From the NCBI RefSeq assembly GCF_000332075.2, contig NZ_ALVU02000001.1:1941193-2005192 (forward strand): a DNA stretch of 64,000 nt. The letters run 5' to 3'. Of the stretch, positions 16,514-25,904 are shown in pieces (position 1 is the first letter of the stretch; each line of letters begins with the position of its first letter). The notes beneath the pieces were generated by a model, which was not told where the DNA came from, did no database searches, and was given only the letters and a program-made list of their open reading frames with translations. This DNA is from Synechocystis sp. PCC 7509 (GTDB lineage Bacteria; Cyanobacteriota; Cyanobacteriia; Cyanobacteriales; Chroococcidiopsidaceae). The position numbers and the translations under genes are program-made.

Positions 16514-17479
16514 ACCAAGTTCGCGTTTGAGCAAATCAATGGACTTTGTACCGACAAAGTTTTCGCAACAAATTAGCTGGGGGGGACGAATGATGTCTTC
16601 TCTAACAGCTTGGACTGCGGACTTGAGCGTGGCGAAACTAGGGCGATCGCAAATAATGACTTGAGCGCTTTTGACAATCGCATTTAGCTTGTAAGCGTCG
16701 CCTACTTGGGCTGTAAGTACCAGCAATTCACTCCCGCGCAAACTATGAATAATCACCTCCGCCGAGCGTAGCAATCCCGAACTAAGGCTAACAACGCCTA
16801 CACAGCTATCTTTGGCAAGTTTTTTGAGAAGTTTGATTTCTTGTTCGTAGTCATAAATATCAATGGGAATAACGCGCACAGATTTCAGCGCCGCGATTTC
16901 TTCAGCTTGTCCGATAAAATACCTAGTCGTTACAACTGTACCTGCAAGCTCTACTAAATTAGTTAGTTCTTCTAAAGATACTAACTGTACGGGTATTTTT
17001 AAAGATTGTTCCAATTCTTCCACAATCAATTTACCTGCACCAATATCATCGCTTGGCACTGTAACTATAACCTGGGCAATCGATCTCAATCGCCAATCAA
17101 TTTCGGCGGAAAATAGTTCCCGTGCTTGGTTTAGAGAACAACCTTGCTGCAAGAGTTGGTCTAAACACAGTTGCACAATTTTATCGGCTTGGGGATATTG
17201 CTCAAGGAGAGGAATTAGGGAGGGGTTGCGCTGGATAGTTTGAGCGCGGACGTAAATACCTGAACCAGCGACACTTTCAACTAACCCATCTTCTTCAAGA
17301 TGGCGATACACCTTGCTGATTGTATTGCGATGTAGACCTGTTTGCATTGCCAAAGCTCTTGTACTAGGTAAGCGATGACCAGGGGAAAATTGCCTTGAAG
17401 CGATCGCATAGCGAATTTGATTCAACAATTGAGTTGAGGAGGGAATTTCGCTATCGGGCTGAATCTGAAATTGAACCAT
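16505..17479 (-). CDS. plmA: GntR-family regulator PlmA
   Basis: 324 residues. The N-terminal winged HTH of GntR type spans about 15-78 (QLLNQIRYAIASRQFSPGHR, LPSTRALAMQTGLHRNTISK, DGLVESVAGSGIYV). The C-terminal domain does not look like the usual aminotransferase or UTRA effector domains and matches the cyanobacterial PlmA family as I recall it. PlmA is known to bind the PII-PipX complex, linking nitrogen/carbon signals to transcription. HTH and family length support this; the symbol rests on recognition rather than alignment. Confidence 0.78.
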   Translation of the reverse strand: MVQFQIQPDSEIPSSTQLLNQIRYAIASRQFSPGHRLPSTRALAMQTGLHRNTISKVYRHLEEDGLVESVAGSGIYVRAQTIQRNPSLIPLLEQYPQADKIVQLCLDQLLQQGCSLNQARELFSAEIDWRLRSIAQVIVTVPSDDIGAGKLIVEELEQSLKIPVQLVSLEELTNLVELAGTVVTTRYFIGQAEEIAALKSVRVIPIDIYDYEQEIKLLKKLAKDSCVGVVSLSSGLLRSAEVIIHSLRGSELLVLTAQVGDAYKLNAIVKSAQVIICDRPSFATLKSAVQAVREDIIRPPQLICCENFVGTKSIDLLKRELGLG

Positions 17480-17825
17480 GTTTTGATCGAGGTATAAACC
17501 GATTGCACAATCGGGATAAATCAGTAGGGAACAAGAAATTTTTACAGCTTTTGTTAACGTTTTAGAACAACTTGCGGATTGAGGCTGATGTTGCTTATCT
17601 TACAGGCGATCGCTCTCACCGGTGAAAGTGCATTGGATTATTTCGCGCGCGATCGCCTTTGCTACAGTTTTTTTGGGCGACCCACAGGTTAGTTATACTA
17701 AAAGCGGATGCTTGACAGCACTTGTCAAAGAGTTGTTTCAACAGCATTTGCCCTACTAAGTTTTTGCGCTTAAATATAAGATCGGCAAATCAATTTCTGC
17801 CCTTACTGCCCCACGAGCTAATGTT
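17480..17825. other. 346-bp divergent intergenic region
   Basis: Separates plmA from the ribosomal S1 homologue, so it holds both promoters. It has two HIP1 octamers and a GATCGC-rich stretch near 17610-17660. No gene or RNA is visible. Confidence 0.45.
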
Positions 17826-18725
17826 ATGAATTCTAAATCAAAATCTACGACCGCCAACGAATCAGCATTTTCAATGGATGATTTTGCTAAAGCCCTGGAA
17901 CAACAGGATTTTCAGTTTCAAAATGGGCAAACTATTAAGGGCAAAGTGTTTCAGTATGAAAATAATGGCGCTTATGTAGATATTGGGGGTAAGTCGGCGG
18001 CTTTTATTCCTACAGAAGAAGTTTCTTTGCGCCCGGTAACAGATTTGAGTGAATCTTTGCCATTGCAGGAAGAATTAGAGTTTGTAATTATCAAGGAGCA
18101 AGACGCGGACGGTCAAGTTACTGTTTCTCGCCGCCAGCTAGAAGTTCAGCAAATTTGGCAACGTTTAACAGATATGCAAGAAAATAGCCAAACTTTGCAA
18201 GTGCGGGTAACCGGCGTAAATAAAGGCGGCGTGACGGTGGATGTGCAGGGAGTGCGGGGGTTTATTCCGCGATCGCACCTTTTGGAGCGCGATAATTTAG
18301 ACAGCTTAAAAGGTCAAACTTTGAGCGCTAGTTTTTTAGAAGTCGATCTTAGTAACAACAAACTTGTACTTTCTAATCGCTTGGCTACTCGTTCTGCTAG
18401 TTTCAGTCAGCTAGAAATTGGTCAATTGGTAGAAGGGAAAATTACTGGCATTAAACCTTTTGGAATGTTTGTCGATTTGCAAGGGGTAAGCGGTTTGTTG
18501 CATATCAAGCAAATTAGCCAGAAATTTATTGAGTCTTTGACAACATTGTTTCAACCAGGACAAATAATTAAAGCCGTAATTATCGATCTTGACGAAGCCA
18601 AAGGGCGAATTTCTTTATCTACTAGAGTATTAGAAAGTTATCCCGGCGAGATGGTAGAAAAAATGGATGAAGTAATGGCAAAGGCGGAAGAACGCGCAAG
18701 TAAAGCCACCCCTGTAGCTGAATAG
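17826..18725 (+). CDS. Ribosomal protein S1 homologue with three S1 domains
   Basis: 299 residues with three OB-fold S1 motifs at about 35-102 (GQTIKGKVFQYENNGAYVDI), 120-185 (VRVTGVNKGGVTVDVQGVRG) and 200-268 (GQLVEGKITGIKPFGMFVDL). Cyanobacteria have short S1 proteins without the ribosome-docking repeats of the E. coli protein; this looks like the second S1 gene (often called rps1b). The role is mRNA binding and support of translation initiation. It stands alone with its own promoter region. I leave the symbol blank because the two paralogues cannot be separated by eye. Confidence 0.85.
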   Translation: MNSKSKSTTANESAFSMDDFAKALEQQDFQFQNGQTIKGKVFQYENNGAYVDIGGKSAAFIPTEEVSLRPVTDLSESLPLQEELEFVIIKEQDADGQVTVSRRQLEVQQIWQRLTDMQENSQTLQVRVTGVNKGGVTVDVQGVRGFIPRSHLLERDNLDSLKGQTLSASFLEVDLSNNKLVLSNRLATRSASFSQLEIGQLVEGKITGIKPFGMFVDLQGVSGLLHIKQISQKFIESLTTLFQPGQIIKAVIIDLDEAKGRISLSTRVLESYPGEMVEKMDEVMAKAEERASKATPVAE

Positions 18726-18736
18726 ATTTAACGGAG

Positions 18737-18760
18737 TCATCGCTAAACTTTTAGCGATGA
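18737..18760. terminator. Hairpin between convergent S1 and murT genes
   Basis: A perfect 11-bp inverted repeat (TCATCGCTAAA and its complement) with a two-base centre lies between the two convergent stops. No T tract follows directly, so terminator function on either strand is only likely. Confidence 0.5.
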
Positions 18761-18764
18761 TGTG

Positions 18765-20105
18765 TTAAAGAATTTTTCGTCCAGTCAATACTTCTCGCAC
18801 TTCTAACATGGCGGAATAAGTAGGTAATATGTGCAAAGTTTCGTCGGCGGGAGTGTTTTCTAAAGCGATCGCAATTGCAGCTTTTAAATCTTCCTCAATA
18901 ATTAGCTGTACGTTACCGTTCTCAATTTCTGGCTGACTGTAGCGTAAACGCAATGCCATATCGTAAACGCGATCGCCACTAATTACCAAAATACCGCCTT
19001 TTTCAACCAATGTTTCGGTGTCTACATCCCAAATCCAAGATACGTCTGTACCATCGGGAGTGCGATCGTTTAGGACTAATAGCTTAGTTTTTCCCCCAGC
19101 TTGGATGACGGCGCGGATAGTTTCATTCATCCCTACGGGGTTTTTGGATAACAAAATTAATACCCGCTTACCCTCAACTTCTAACACCTCAGCGCGTCCA
19201 AAAGCGGCTTGAAAGTTAGTAATACTCTCCGCGATCGTTGCCTCCTCTACCCCTAATTCCTGGGCGGCGAGAACAGCAGCAACGGTATTGTATTTGTTAT
19301 ATACGCCAATCAATATTTGCTGCCATTGGCTACTATCTATATCTAATTTTGGTTTGATAAAGTCGCAACTAGGGCATTGATAATCGCCTAAGTGAGACAA
19401 ATAAACTCCAGCATAGTTGAGTAAATGACCGCATTTAGGGCAGTATATAGAGTCTACAGCGTGGGGAATTTCGTCTAAATACTCTTTTGGTTCATTTAAG
19501 CCAAAATATCGTACTTTCTGGGGCAATTGTTGACCCATAGAGGCAAGAGTAGGATCGTCTGCATTGGCAATTATTACGGTTTGTGAAGGTAAAAGTGCGA
19601 TCGCCTCTCCCCATCGTTTGCTAATTGTATCTACTTCTCCGTACCGATCTAGCTGATCTCGAAATAGATTCAAACACATAATTAGACGCGGTTGAATTGG
19701 CTGCAATACTCGACGCAATATGTTTTCGTCTACTTCCAAAATTGCGAAGTCTGCGTTTAAAGTCCCTAGGAGGTTGGTATCTTCTAGTAGCGCCGTCATT
19801 AGACCATTTTCTAGGTTTGCACCCGCCGTATTGTGGGTAACTTTCCAGCCTTGGCGCTCTAACATAGTCTTTAGCAGCAAAGATGTGGTAGTTTTGCCGT
19901 TTGTACCTGCAACTAAAATTACGCCTTGTTTTACCTGACAACTTAGAAGCTGTAAAAGCCTGGGTTGTATGCGCCGCGAGATTTCCCCTGGTAATACACT
20001 AGCCGCGCCTAAACGGAAAAGTCGCACGCCAAAGGTTACGGTTTTGGCTATGGATACTGCAAGCCCTAGTTTTAGCCTATCTACCAGTTTAATTTTTTTG
20101 CCCAC
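18765..20105 (-). CDS. murT: Mur ligase family protein MurT (lipid II amidation subunit)
   Basis: 446 residues. It has the Mur ligase ATP motif AGTNGKTTT (66-74), the central domain, and the four-cysteine zinc ribbon that marks MurT (C222, C225, C244, C247; CPKCGH and CPSC), then the DUF1727 C-terminal domain (LLSKNPVGMNETIRAV, LNDRTPDGTDVSWIWD). MurT works with the glutaminase GatD to amidate the D-Glu of lipid II. No gatD lies next to it here, contrary to the usual adjacent arrangement in Gram-positive bacteria. ATP and zinc residues appear intact. Confidence 0.88.
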   Translation of the reverse strand: MGKKIKLVDRLKLGLAVSIAKTVTFGVRLFRLGAASVLPGEISRRIQPRLLQLLSCQVKQGVILVAGTNGKTTTSLLLKTMLERQGWKVTHNTAGANLENGLMTALLEDTNLLGTLNADFAILEVDENILRRVLQPIQPRLIMCLNLFRDQLDRYGEVDTISKRWGEAIALLPSQTVIIANADDPTLASMGQQLPQKVRYFGLNEPKEYLDEIPHAVDSIYCPKCGHLLNYAGVYLSHLGDYQCPSCDFIKPKLDIDSSQWQQILIGVYNKYNTVAAVLAAQELGVEEATIAESITNFQAAFGRAEVLEVEGKRVLILLSKNPVGMNETIRAVIQAGGKTKLLVLNDRTPDGTDVSWIWDVDTETLVEKGGILVISGDRVYDMALRLRYSQPEIENGNVQLIIEEDLKAAIAIALENTPADETLHILPTYSAMLEVREVLTGRKIL

Positions 20106-20219
20106 TACTCATACCTTTACTTTTGGCTTGCACTCATATATACCGCAAAGTTTCTAGTCTCGCAAAACTTCCGCTTCGTCAAAGTGTTATTTTATTGCAC
20201 GTAGGTACTAATTTAATTT

Positions 20220-21224
20220 ATGCAAGCATTACAATCTTGGACAAACCATTATCAAGACTTATTTGATAATGACGCAATTCGAGCCGGGAATTATCCCGAA
20301 ATTATGTATCATGGGAAACCTAAGCAAAATGCGATCGTTTTGGTGCATGGTTTAACCGATTCGCCTTATTTTATGAAAGCGATCGCCAAAAGGTTTTATG
20401 CTATGGGCTTTAATGTTCTGTTACCTTTGCTACCTGGGCATGGTTTAAAAATTCCCGATAGTCAAATAGATACAGTAACATTTTCCCAATGGCTTGACGA
20501 AGTAAATTTTGCCATTGATTGTGCTACAGGTTTGGGTGAGCAAATTTCTATTGGTGGTTTGTCGGCGGGAGCAAATCTTGCTACTTATAAAGCTATTACA
20601 GATTCACAACATATAAACGGCGCATTGTTTTTGTTTGCGGGCGCTTTAGATATTCACGATCCGATTGAAAATGTTTTAAGATTTGATGGGTTTTTAAAGG
20701 TTGCTTCTTATATTCAAGTCAATAGAAATAGAGATGTAATCGATTTGCTTAAAGATGCTTTTAATAAAGAAGATGCTATTAAAAAAGAGCATAAAAAAGT
20801 CAAAGTTCCTCCAAACTTACAAAGGCAATCTAAAGATATTTGGGCAATTGGCGATAATCCTTATCGTTATGTAGAAATGACGTTAAATGGTGCGGGACAA
20901 TTAGCCGATTTAATTAAACAAACTGAGGATTTGTATAAAGATAAAGCCAAGTACAGCGATATTATTCAGCCTGTGTTTGCGGCTCATTCGGAGGCAGATA
21001 TAGCCGCAGGTATAGCAGAAATTGAACTATTAATTAAAAATCATCCTTGTACGGGTGAAAAAACAGAATTTTTCCGCATTGAAAAAAACTTAAATGTTTC
21101 TCATCCAAGTATTGTGTTAGAAAAAGACATTGAAGCTGATAATAAGGTTTTAGAAAAAAGTAATCCCGTTTTCAACGAAATGATGGATTGTGTAGAAGCT
21201 TTTGTAAATAAGCATTTGAAATAA
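20220..21224 (+). CDS. Alpha/beta hydrolase, carboxylesterase/lipase-like
   Basis: 334 residues. The oxyanion region is AIVLVHGLTDSPYFMKAIA and the nucleophile elbow GGLSAGA puts Ser at about 115. Asp and His candidates are in the last third (AHSEADIAAG and LNVSHPSIV). A lysine-rich insertion at about 170-205 (KDAFNKEDAIKKEHKKVKVP) forms a cap region. The architecture resembles Est30-like carboxylesterases and monoglyceride lipases. It precedes the quinone oxidoreductase gene by 23 bp and is probably in the same unit. Substrate not predictable. Confidence 0.82.
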   Translation: MQALQSWTNHYQDLFDNDAIRAGNYPEIMYHGKPKQNAIVLVHGLTDSPYFMKAIAKRFYAMGFNVLLPLLPGHGLKIPDSQIDTVTFSQWLDEVNFAIDCATGLGEQISIGGLSAGANLATYKAITDSQHINGALFLFAGALDIHDPIENVLRFDGFLKVASYIQVNRNRDVIDLLKDAFNKEDAIKKEHKKVKVPPNLQRQSKDIWAIGDNPYRYVEMTLNGAGQLADLIKQTEDLYKDKAKYSDIIQPVFAAHSEADIAAGIAEIELLIKNHPCTGEKTEFFRIEKNLNVSHPSIVLEKDIEADNKVLEKSNPVFNEMMDCVEAFVNKHLK

Positions 21225-21247
21225 ATATTACCAAAACTAGAAAACAA

Positions 21248-22246
21248 ATGAAAGTAATTTTAATGACCGCAACAGGAAACCCGGAAGTTTTAAAAGTTGG
21301 AGAATTACCAGAACCAGTTATAGAAAAACCTACAGAAATGTTAGTGCGTCTTAAAGCGGCGGGGGTAAATCCTGTAGATACAAAATTGCGGAGTAAAGGA
21401 ACTTTTTATCCAGAAAATCAGCAGGCTATTTTAGGTTGCGATGGTGCGGGAATAATCGAAGCTATTGGTACAAATGTCACCAAGTTTAAAGTAGGAGATG
21501 AAGTTTATTTTTGTGATGGTGGATTGGGAGGTAAACGCGGCAATTATGCTCAAAAAACGGTAGTAGATGAAAAGTTTGTAGCACGTAAACCTAAGTCAAT
21601 TTCTTTCACTGAAGCGGCGGCGGCTCCTTTAGTATTAATTACAGCCTGGGAAGCTTTGTGCGATCGCGCTTTATTGCAATTAGACCAAAAAGTATTAATC
21701 CATGCTGGTGCGGGGGGTGTTGGTCATGTAGCGATTCAATTGGCCAAGCTACATAAAGCTAAAGTATGTACGACGGTGGGAGATGAAGAAAAAGCTAGTT
21801 TTACTCAGCAATTGGGCGCAGATAAGACTATTTTGTACAAAGAAACCGATTTTATCCAAGCTACTCTAGATTGGACAGACGGATTGGGGGTAGATATTGG
21901 GTTTGATACGGTGGGAGGAGAAATTTTTGGACGTACTTTCGCCGCTACAAAAATCTATGGGGATGTGGTGACAATATTAGACGCTGATGCTAGTACCGAT
22001 TGGAAAACAGCGCGATCGCGCAACCTGAGAATTAGCTACGAATTGATGCTAATACCAATGTTACAAGGGCTAGTAGCGGCGCAACAACACCAAGCAGATA
22101 TTTTGAGTCAGTGTGCAGATTTGATGGATGCAGGAAAGCTCAAAATCCATGTAAGCAAGGTGTTTCCGCTATCCCAAGCCGTTGCAGCGCATCGGTTGTT
22201 AGAAACGGGATCTGTTACTGGAAAAATTGTCTTGCAATGCGATTAA
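21248..22246 (+). CDS. NADPH:quinone oxidoreductase / zinc-independent alcohol dehydrogenase-like
   Basis: 332-residue MDR-superfamily enzyme. The N-terminal GroES-like domain has AGVNPVDTKLRSKG and LGCDGAGIIEAIG; the Rossmann domain has VLIHAGAGGVGHVAIQLA (about 150-167), the NADPH-binding motif. Zinc-binding Cys residues are missing, as in quinone oxidoreductases (QOR, zeta-crystallin class). It reduces quinones or activated enones in the cytosol. Its stop overlaps the start of the pentapeptide protein by 10 bp, so the two are translationally coupled. Confidence 0.9.
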   Translation: MKVILMTATGNPEVLKVGELPEPVIEKPTEMLVRLKAAGVNPVDTKLRSKGTFYPENQQAILGCDGAGIIEAIGTNVTKFKVGDEVYFCDGGLGGKRGNYAQKTVVDEKFVARKPKSISFTEAAAAPLVLITAWEALCDRALLQLDQKVLIHAGAGGVGHVAIQLAKLHKAKVCTTVGDEEKASFTQQLGADKTILYKETDFIQATLDWTDGLGVDIGFDTVGGEIFGRTFAATKIYGDVVTILDADASTDWKTARSRNLRISYELMLIPMLQGLVAAQQHQADILSQCADLMDAGKLKIHVSKVFPLSQAVAAHRLLETGSVTGKIVLQCD

Positions 22247-24393
22247 TCAAGCAAGTAGCGATCGCACTATTAATCCTATTACTAATATTACCTCAACCAG
22301 TATGGGCAGCTTTGGCGCAATTAGATAGAACAGTTTTAACTTTAGAATTGCTAAGTGCGCGAGTAAAAACCCCTGTATTAAGCGGTGGTATCCTCACCAT
22401 TGATTTACAGCACTTTATTATCGATTTACGCCCGGAAAATGCTGGTTTTCGCGCCAATTTTGAGCAAATTTTACAAGCAGGGTTGCAAAGAGCGGGATCT
22501 AGTCCTTTGGGTTTAGATTTGAGTTATTCTCTGATTCAAGGGGATTTTGTGGGGACTAATTTGGGATTAAAGTCGCCCTTATACGGACAAGCTTTAGCGC
22601 CAATATTTACACCTATTGAACAAACACAATTGCAACGCGATCGCCGTCGTTACGCTCAATTAAGTCAACTCTCTATGTCTTTATTGGGTTCAAAAACCGC
22701 TACACCTGCCCAAATTAGCGTATTTCGTGGCGGTTTGAAGCTAGTACAAACTCGTTTTAGTGGTGAGGCAAATTTTACTAATACCTTTTTTCTTCAACCA
22801 GTGGATGCTTCGGGAGCGATATTTGCCCAAAACGCCAATTGGACGGAAACGCGATTTAGTCGCAATGTCAGCTTTGCAGGGGCGAGTTTTCGCAAACAAG
22901 GAATTTTTCGGGGGAGTATTTTCTTTGCTGCGGCGGGTTTTAATCAAGCTCAATTTCAAGAAACGGCGATTTTTAGCGGTGCTACTTTTGAAGATACGGG
23001 CAATTTCAATCAAGCAAGTTTTAATGGACAGGCTAGATTTAACCGGATGCAGTGGCGGGGAAATGCCGATTTTTCTCAAGTTAGCTTTGCAAATCGAGCC
23101 TTATTTACAAAAAATCGCTTCTATAAATCTTTGTTTCTTACTGAAGCAACTTTTAATCAAGCTGTCTCTTTTCGAGAAACGCAATTTGATCGCGCGGTAA
23201 ACTTACGCGGTGCGAGTATCCTTAATCAAGCAGATTTTAGCGATGCAGCTTTTGCCAATTCTTCTGCTTATTTAAACGTATCCGATCTTAGTTTTGACGC
23301 AGAAGCCGCCAAAATCCTCGGAAATCCGGGACAAATTGGCAGCGCGATTCAAGTACCAATATTGCAAGGTAACGAAAATGTATTGCGAAATCTAATTCAA
23401 AACTTTCGGCAATTGCAGCAAATAGGCGATGCTAATCAGTTAGATTACACCACTCAAAAACTGCGCCGCGATGAATTATTGCAGAGATTGTCGGGGATTA
23501 ATATTAATACAGCAAGTTCTGACACCTTGATAAAACTAGGGTTTTCGCCTGTTCAAGTACAGGCAATTTCTCAATATCGTTTAAGTCAACCTTTCCGCAA
23601 TCTAAGCGAAGTTTTGAGCTTAGACCAAATTGATCTCAATACTTATATTAAAGTACGCGATCGCCTGGTAGCAACTTCTCCCATTTCCTCGGCGGAATGG
23701 ATATTATTAGCTTGGCAATGGTTGGCTTTAGGTTTATTGCTGCTACTTAGCCGTTATGGTACGAGTTTTTGGTTAGTGTTTGGGGTGGGAACAATTGCGA
23801 TCGCGCAATTTGGGTTAATATTTTGGCTAATTGATCGTTGGCGACGACTGCAACCCCAAAAGATTTTACCCACAGTTTACGAAACTAGCTGCGTACTCAG
23901 CAGTTTTTGCTTATTAGTGCTGTTTGGATTAATTGCTATTTTTCGCACCTCCACCCAACCATTTTTAACTTTAGCCTGTGTAGAAGCGATCGTTCTACCA
24001 ATTCCGTTAGTTTTAGTTGCTAGACTCTACCAAAAAGGACGCTATCACGACTTGATGAATAGCAGTTATTTTGTCGAAGATGGCAGTATGCGGCAATTAA
24101 GATTATTAATTGGTAGATTGCCAGTAATGCCGCGCTTTCCGCTATTTCGAGAACGTTATATGCCTGTATTGTGGGAAAATCGCTGGAATTGGTTAAATTA
24201 CTACGATTTTAGTTTAAATAACTTGCTGAAATTAGGTTTTAATGATATCCGTTTGCGAGATGAACATTTACCAGGAATTGTCACGACTCTTGCTTGGTAT
24301 CAATGGGTGATTGGTTTGCTTTATTTAACGTTGCTGCTATGGACTTTATCGCGCACAATTCCAGGGTTAAATTTGCTGATTTATCTTAAATAA
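22237..24393 (+). CDS. Exported pentapeptide-repeat protein with helix-hairpin-helix and membrane domains
   Basis: The ATG at 22237, overlapping the previous stop, gives 718 residues and a clean signal peptide (LLILLLILPQPVWA). Residues about 165-355 are made of F-rich pentapeptide units of A(N/D)F type (GANFTN-like EANFTNTF, FAGASFRKQGIFRGS, FNQASFNGQARFNRM). A ComEA-like helix-hairpin-helix stretch follows near 415-475 (LSGININTASSDTLIKLGF, LSEVLSLDQIDLNTY), then at least four transmembrane helices (about 485-600) and a C-terminal one. It is intact. The combination is unusual; function unknown. Confidence 0.82.
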   Translation: MRLIKQVAIALLILLLILPQPVWAALAQLDRTVLTLELLSARVKTPVLSGGILTIDLQHFIIDLRPENAGFRANFEQILQAGLQRAGSSPLGLDLSYSLIQGDFVGTNLGLKSPLYGQALAPIFTPIEQTQLQRDRRRYAQLSQLSMSLLGSKTATPAQISVFRGGLKLVQTRFSGEANFTNTFFLQPVDASGAIFAQNANWTETRFSRNVSFAGASFRKQGIFRGSIFFAAAGFNQAQFQETAIFSGATFEDTGNFNQASFNGQARFNRMQWRGNADFSQVSFANRALFTKNRFYKSLFLTEATFNQAVSFRETQFDRAVNLRGASILNQADFSDAAFANSSAYLNVSDLSFDAEAAKILGNPGQIGSAIQVPILQGNENVLRNLIQNFRQLQQIGDANQLDYTTQKLRRDELLQRLSGININTASSDTLIKLGFSPVQVQAISQYRLSQPFRNLSEVLSLDQIDLNTYIKVRDRLVATSPISSAEWILLAWQWLALGLLLLLSRYGTSFWLVFGVGTIAIAQFGLIFWLIDRWRRLQPQKILPTVYETSCVLSSFCLLVLFGLIAIFRTSTQPFLTLACVEAIVLPIPLVLVARLYQKGRYHDLMNSSYFVEDGSMRQLRLLIGRLPVMPRFPLFRERYMPVLWENRWNWLNYYDFSLNNLLKLGFNDIRLRDEHLPGIVTTLAWYQWVIGLLYLTLLLWTLSRTIPGLNLLIYLK

Positions 24394-24468
24394 GTTGATG
24401 CAACATACAAGTTGCCTGGAGACACGGGATAATAATAGTACGTAAGTTTAAAAGAGATTAGCTGAGAA

Positions 24469-24648
24469 ATGGAATTAACAGAAATTGAAACCAGTTTGAG
24501 ATTAATCTTACAAATATGCGAGAAAAATACTACAGACATTTCTAAGCTAATTCGCACTATAGACAGAATTGCTCAAATTCAACTAGCGCAGTCGAGAGAT
24601 ATCGCGCACCTTACAGATTACATTGAGCGCGAAAGTAATGAAGGTTAG
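24469..24648 (+). CDS. Small conserved-looking hypothetical protein, 59 residues
   Basis: The frame MELTEIETSLRLILQICEKN to YIERESNEG is predicted helical with no signal or membrane segment. It follows the pentapeptide gene by 75 bp. A weak AGAGATTAGCTGAGAA sequence lies upstream. Heptad-like spacing of hydrophobic residues suggests a small coiled coil. No family is recognised, so it could be an unannotated gene or the remains of a longer one. Confidence 0.4.
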   Translation: MELTEIETSLRLILQICEKNTTDISKLIRTIDRIAQIQLAQSRDIAHLTDYIERESNEG

Positions 24649-24660
24649 TTAGCATGGATT

Positions 24661-24813
24661 ATTGAATTGAAGCCAGAAATAAAAGCCTGATTGCTGACTT
24701 TGGCGATCGCTCAAAGCGTTTCTGTAGAAAATTTGCCAGAAATGCTAATTGAAAACTGCCTTGTGTGGTTGAACCAACAACAAGCGCGATCGCCTACCAG
24801 ATCCCAAAAATAA
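24661..24813 (+). pseudogene. Antitoxin-like remnant
   Basis: The frame reads IELKPEIKA-stop-LLTLAIAQSVSVENL then PEMLIENCLVWLNQQQ to a TAA at 24811. This resembles small ribbon-helix-helix-type antitoxins (PEIEARLLALA...VS). The TGA at 24688-24690 lies where an Arg (CGA) is expected, and no start codon remains. Short and degraded, so the family call is tentative. Confidence 0.45.
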
Positions 24814-24900
24814 ACTAGCTGTAATTGAAGCATTGGGAAAAAGCCCTTCATTAGCTCAAGCGCCTTCCCTGTCAGAAAATGCGATCGCGCGTGAAAGCAT

Positions 24901-25170
24901 TTACAGCCGATACACTTTTTTATCTACAAATTCAACACACAAAACTAATTCACCTTCTAGCGCCTGAATGAGAGTTTTAAGCGTGTGATTCTTGCAGGTT
25001 TCGGGATGCTCTATAGCCTTATTAACGGTACTAAGATACCTATTACCAATGTCTCGCTCAGTCTTTCTATTATCAGGATCAATAATTTTTCCGTAGGCGA
25101 TCGCTAGATGATAGGGCGATATTTCTAATTCTTCCATTCGCCCCTTAATAATTTCTTTCAGCTCCTTCAT
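24901..25170 (-). CDS. Hypothetical protein, possible Xre-like DNA-binding antitoxin
   Basis: 89 residues beginning MKELKEIIKGRMEELEISPY with a helical N-terminal half that could form a helix-turn-helix (ISPYHLAIAYGKI...DIGNRYLSTVNKAIEHP), and an ALEGELVLCVEF segment like the end of Xre-family regulators. Preceded by a GGAGCT-like ribosome site (AGCTCCTT in the minus orientation reads AAGGAGCT). No toxin gene is adjacent. The family call is by appearance only. Confidence 0.55.
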   Translation of the reverse strand: MKELKEIIKGRMEELEISPYHLAIAYGKIIDPDNRKTERDIGNRYLSTVNKAIEHPETCKNHTLKTLIQALEGELVLCVEFVDKKVYRL

Positions 25171-25282
25171 AATTGTTACCGTTACTCTGTATCTTCATTA
25201 TGCTACAGATTGCCCAATGAATTATTTGATACTAACAGAGAGATTTTAAAAATACTCTCTTAGCTTTTTCTCCTAAGCCTTT

Positions 25283-25867
25283 CTATGCTGACAAAACCTG
25301 CGCTGCTGTCAAGGTAAGCACTGAGAAAGCCCGTGAGATAATCCGTTCGCTACTTCTATATTCAGTTAAGTTATAACGTCCATCATTTAATAATAAAACT
25401 GAAACTAATTTATCGCGTCCGTCTACAATCCAATACTCAGGAATACCTAGACGCTGGTACTCATCCACCTTAGTTACATAGTCATCTTCACTGTTGGTTG
25501 ATACCACTTCTACTACTAAAATAGGTGGGATAAGTAGCACTGCTGCGGTTGTTCTATTCGCTTTAAGGGATAACCAAGCTTCGGATGTTGTCACGCAAAT
25601 ATCAGGAGTACGCGAATAGTCTCTACCTGTTACCGACGATTTGCCGATGTAGACTCCAACTTTATCTGATGCTTTCATCGAGAGATTATTTCTATAGATT
25701 TCGGCTCTAAATATCTCTAAAAGCAAATCAATTTTATCGGCGTGGTCAGCACTTGGCAATGGAACCACTACAATAGCCCCATCAACAAGCTCGTAACGGT
25801 TATCTGTCCCGTCATCATAGGTAAGGTAATTTTCTATAGTTAAGTTGACAGTAGAAGTTTGGGGCAT
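25283..25867 (-). CDS. Uma2-family (PD-(D/E)XK-like) restriction endonuclease-fold protein
   Basis: 194 residues with the family pattern: YEL(V)DGAIVVVPLPSADHA near the N-terminus, RTPDICVTTSEAWL, PPILVVEVVSTNSEDDYVTK, and KVDEYQRLGIPEYWIVD. The acidic Asp in PDI and the ExVS segment form the PD-(D/E)XK nuclease-like core (DUF820). Uma2 proteins are highly expanded in cyanobacteria; their function is not established. Intact and full length. A second, diverged Uma2 gene lies at 33166. Confidence 0.88.
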   Translation of the reverse strand: MPQTSTVNLTIENYLTYDDGTDNRYELVDGAIVVVPLPSADHADKIDLLLEIFRAEIYRNNLSMKASDKVGVYIGKSSVTGRDYSRTPDICVTTSEAWLSLKANRTTAAVLLIPPILVVEVVSTNSEDDYVTKVDEYQRLGIPEYWIVDGRDKLVSVLLLNDGRYNLTEYRSSERIISRAFSVLTLTAAQVLSA

Positions 25868-25904
25868 TTCTATAGCTCCATTAAAGCGATCGCACTTTCT
25901 ATAT

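Noticed and set aside
24469-25867. A complete defence island made of Uma2, antitoxin remnants and small genes
   Set aside because: No restriction, abortive-infection or CBASS-like effector is present; the pieces are too few and partly decayed.
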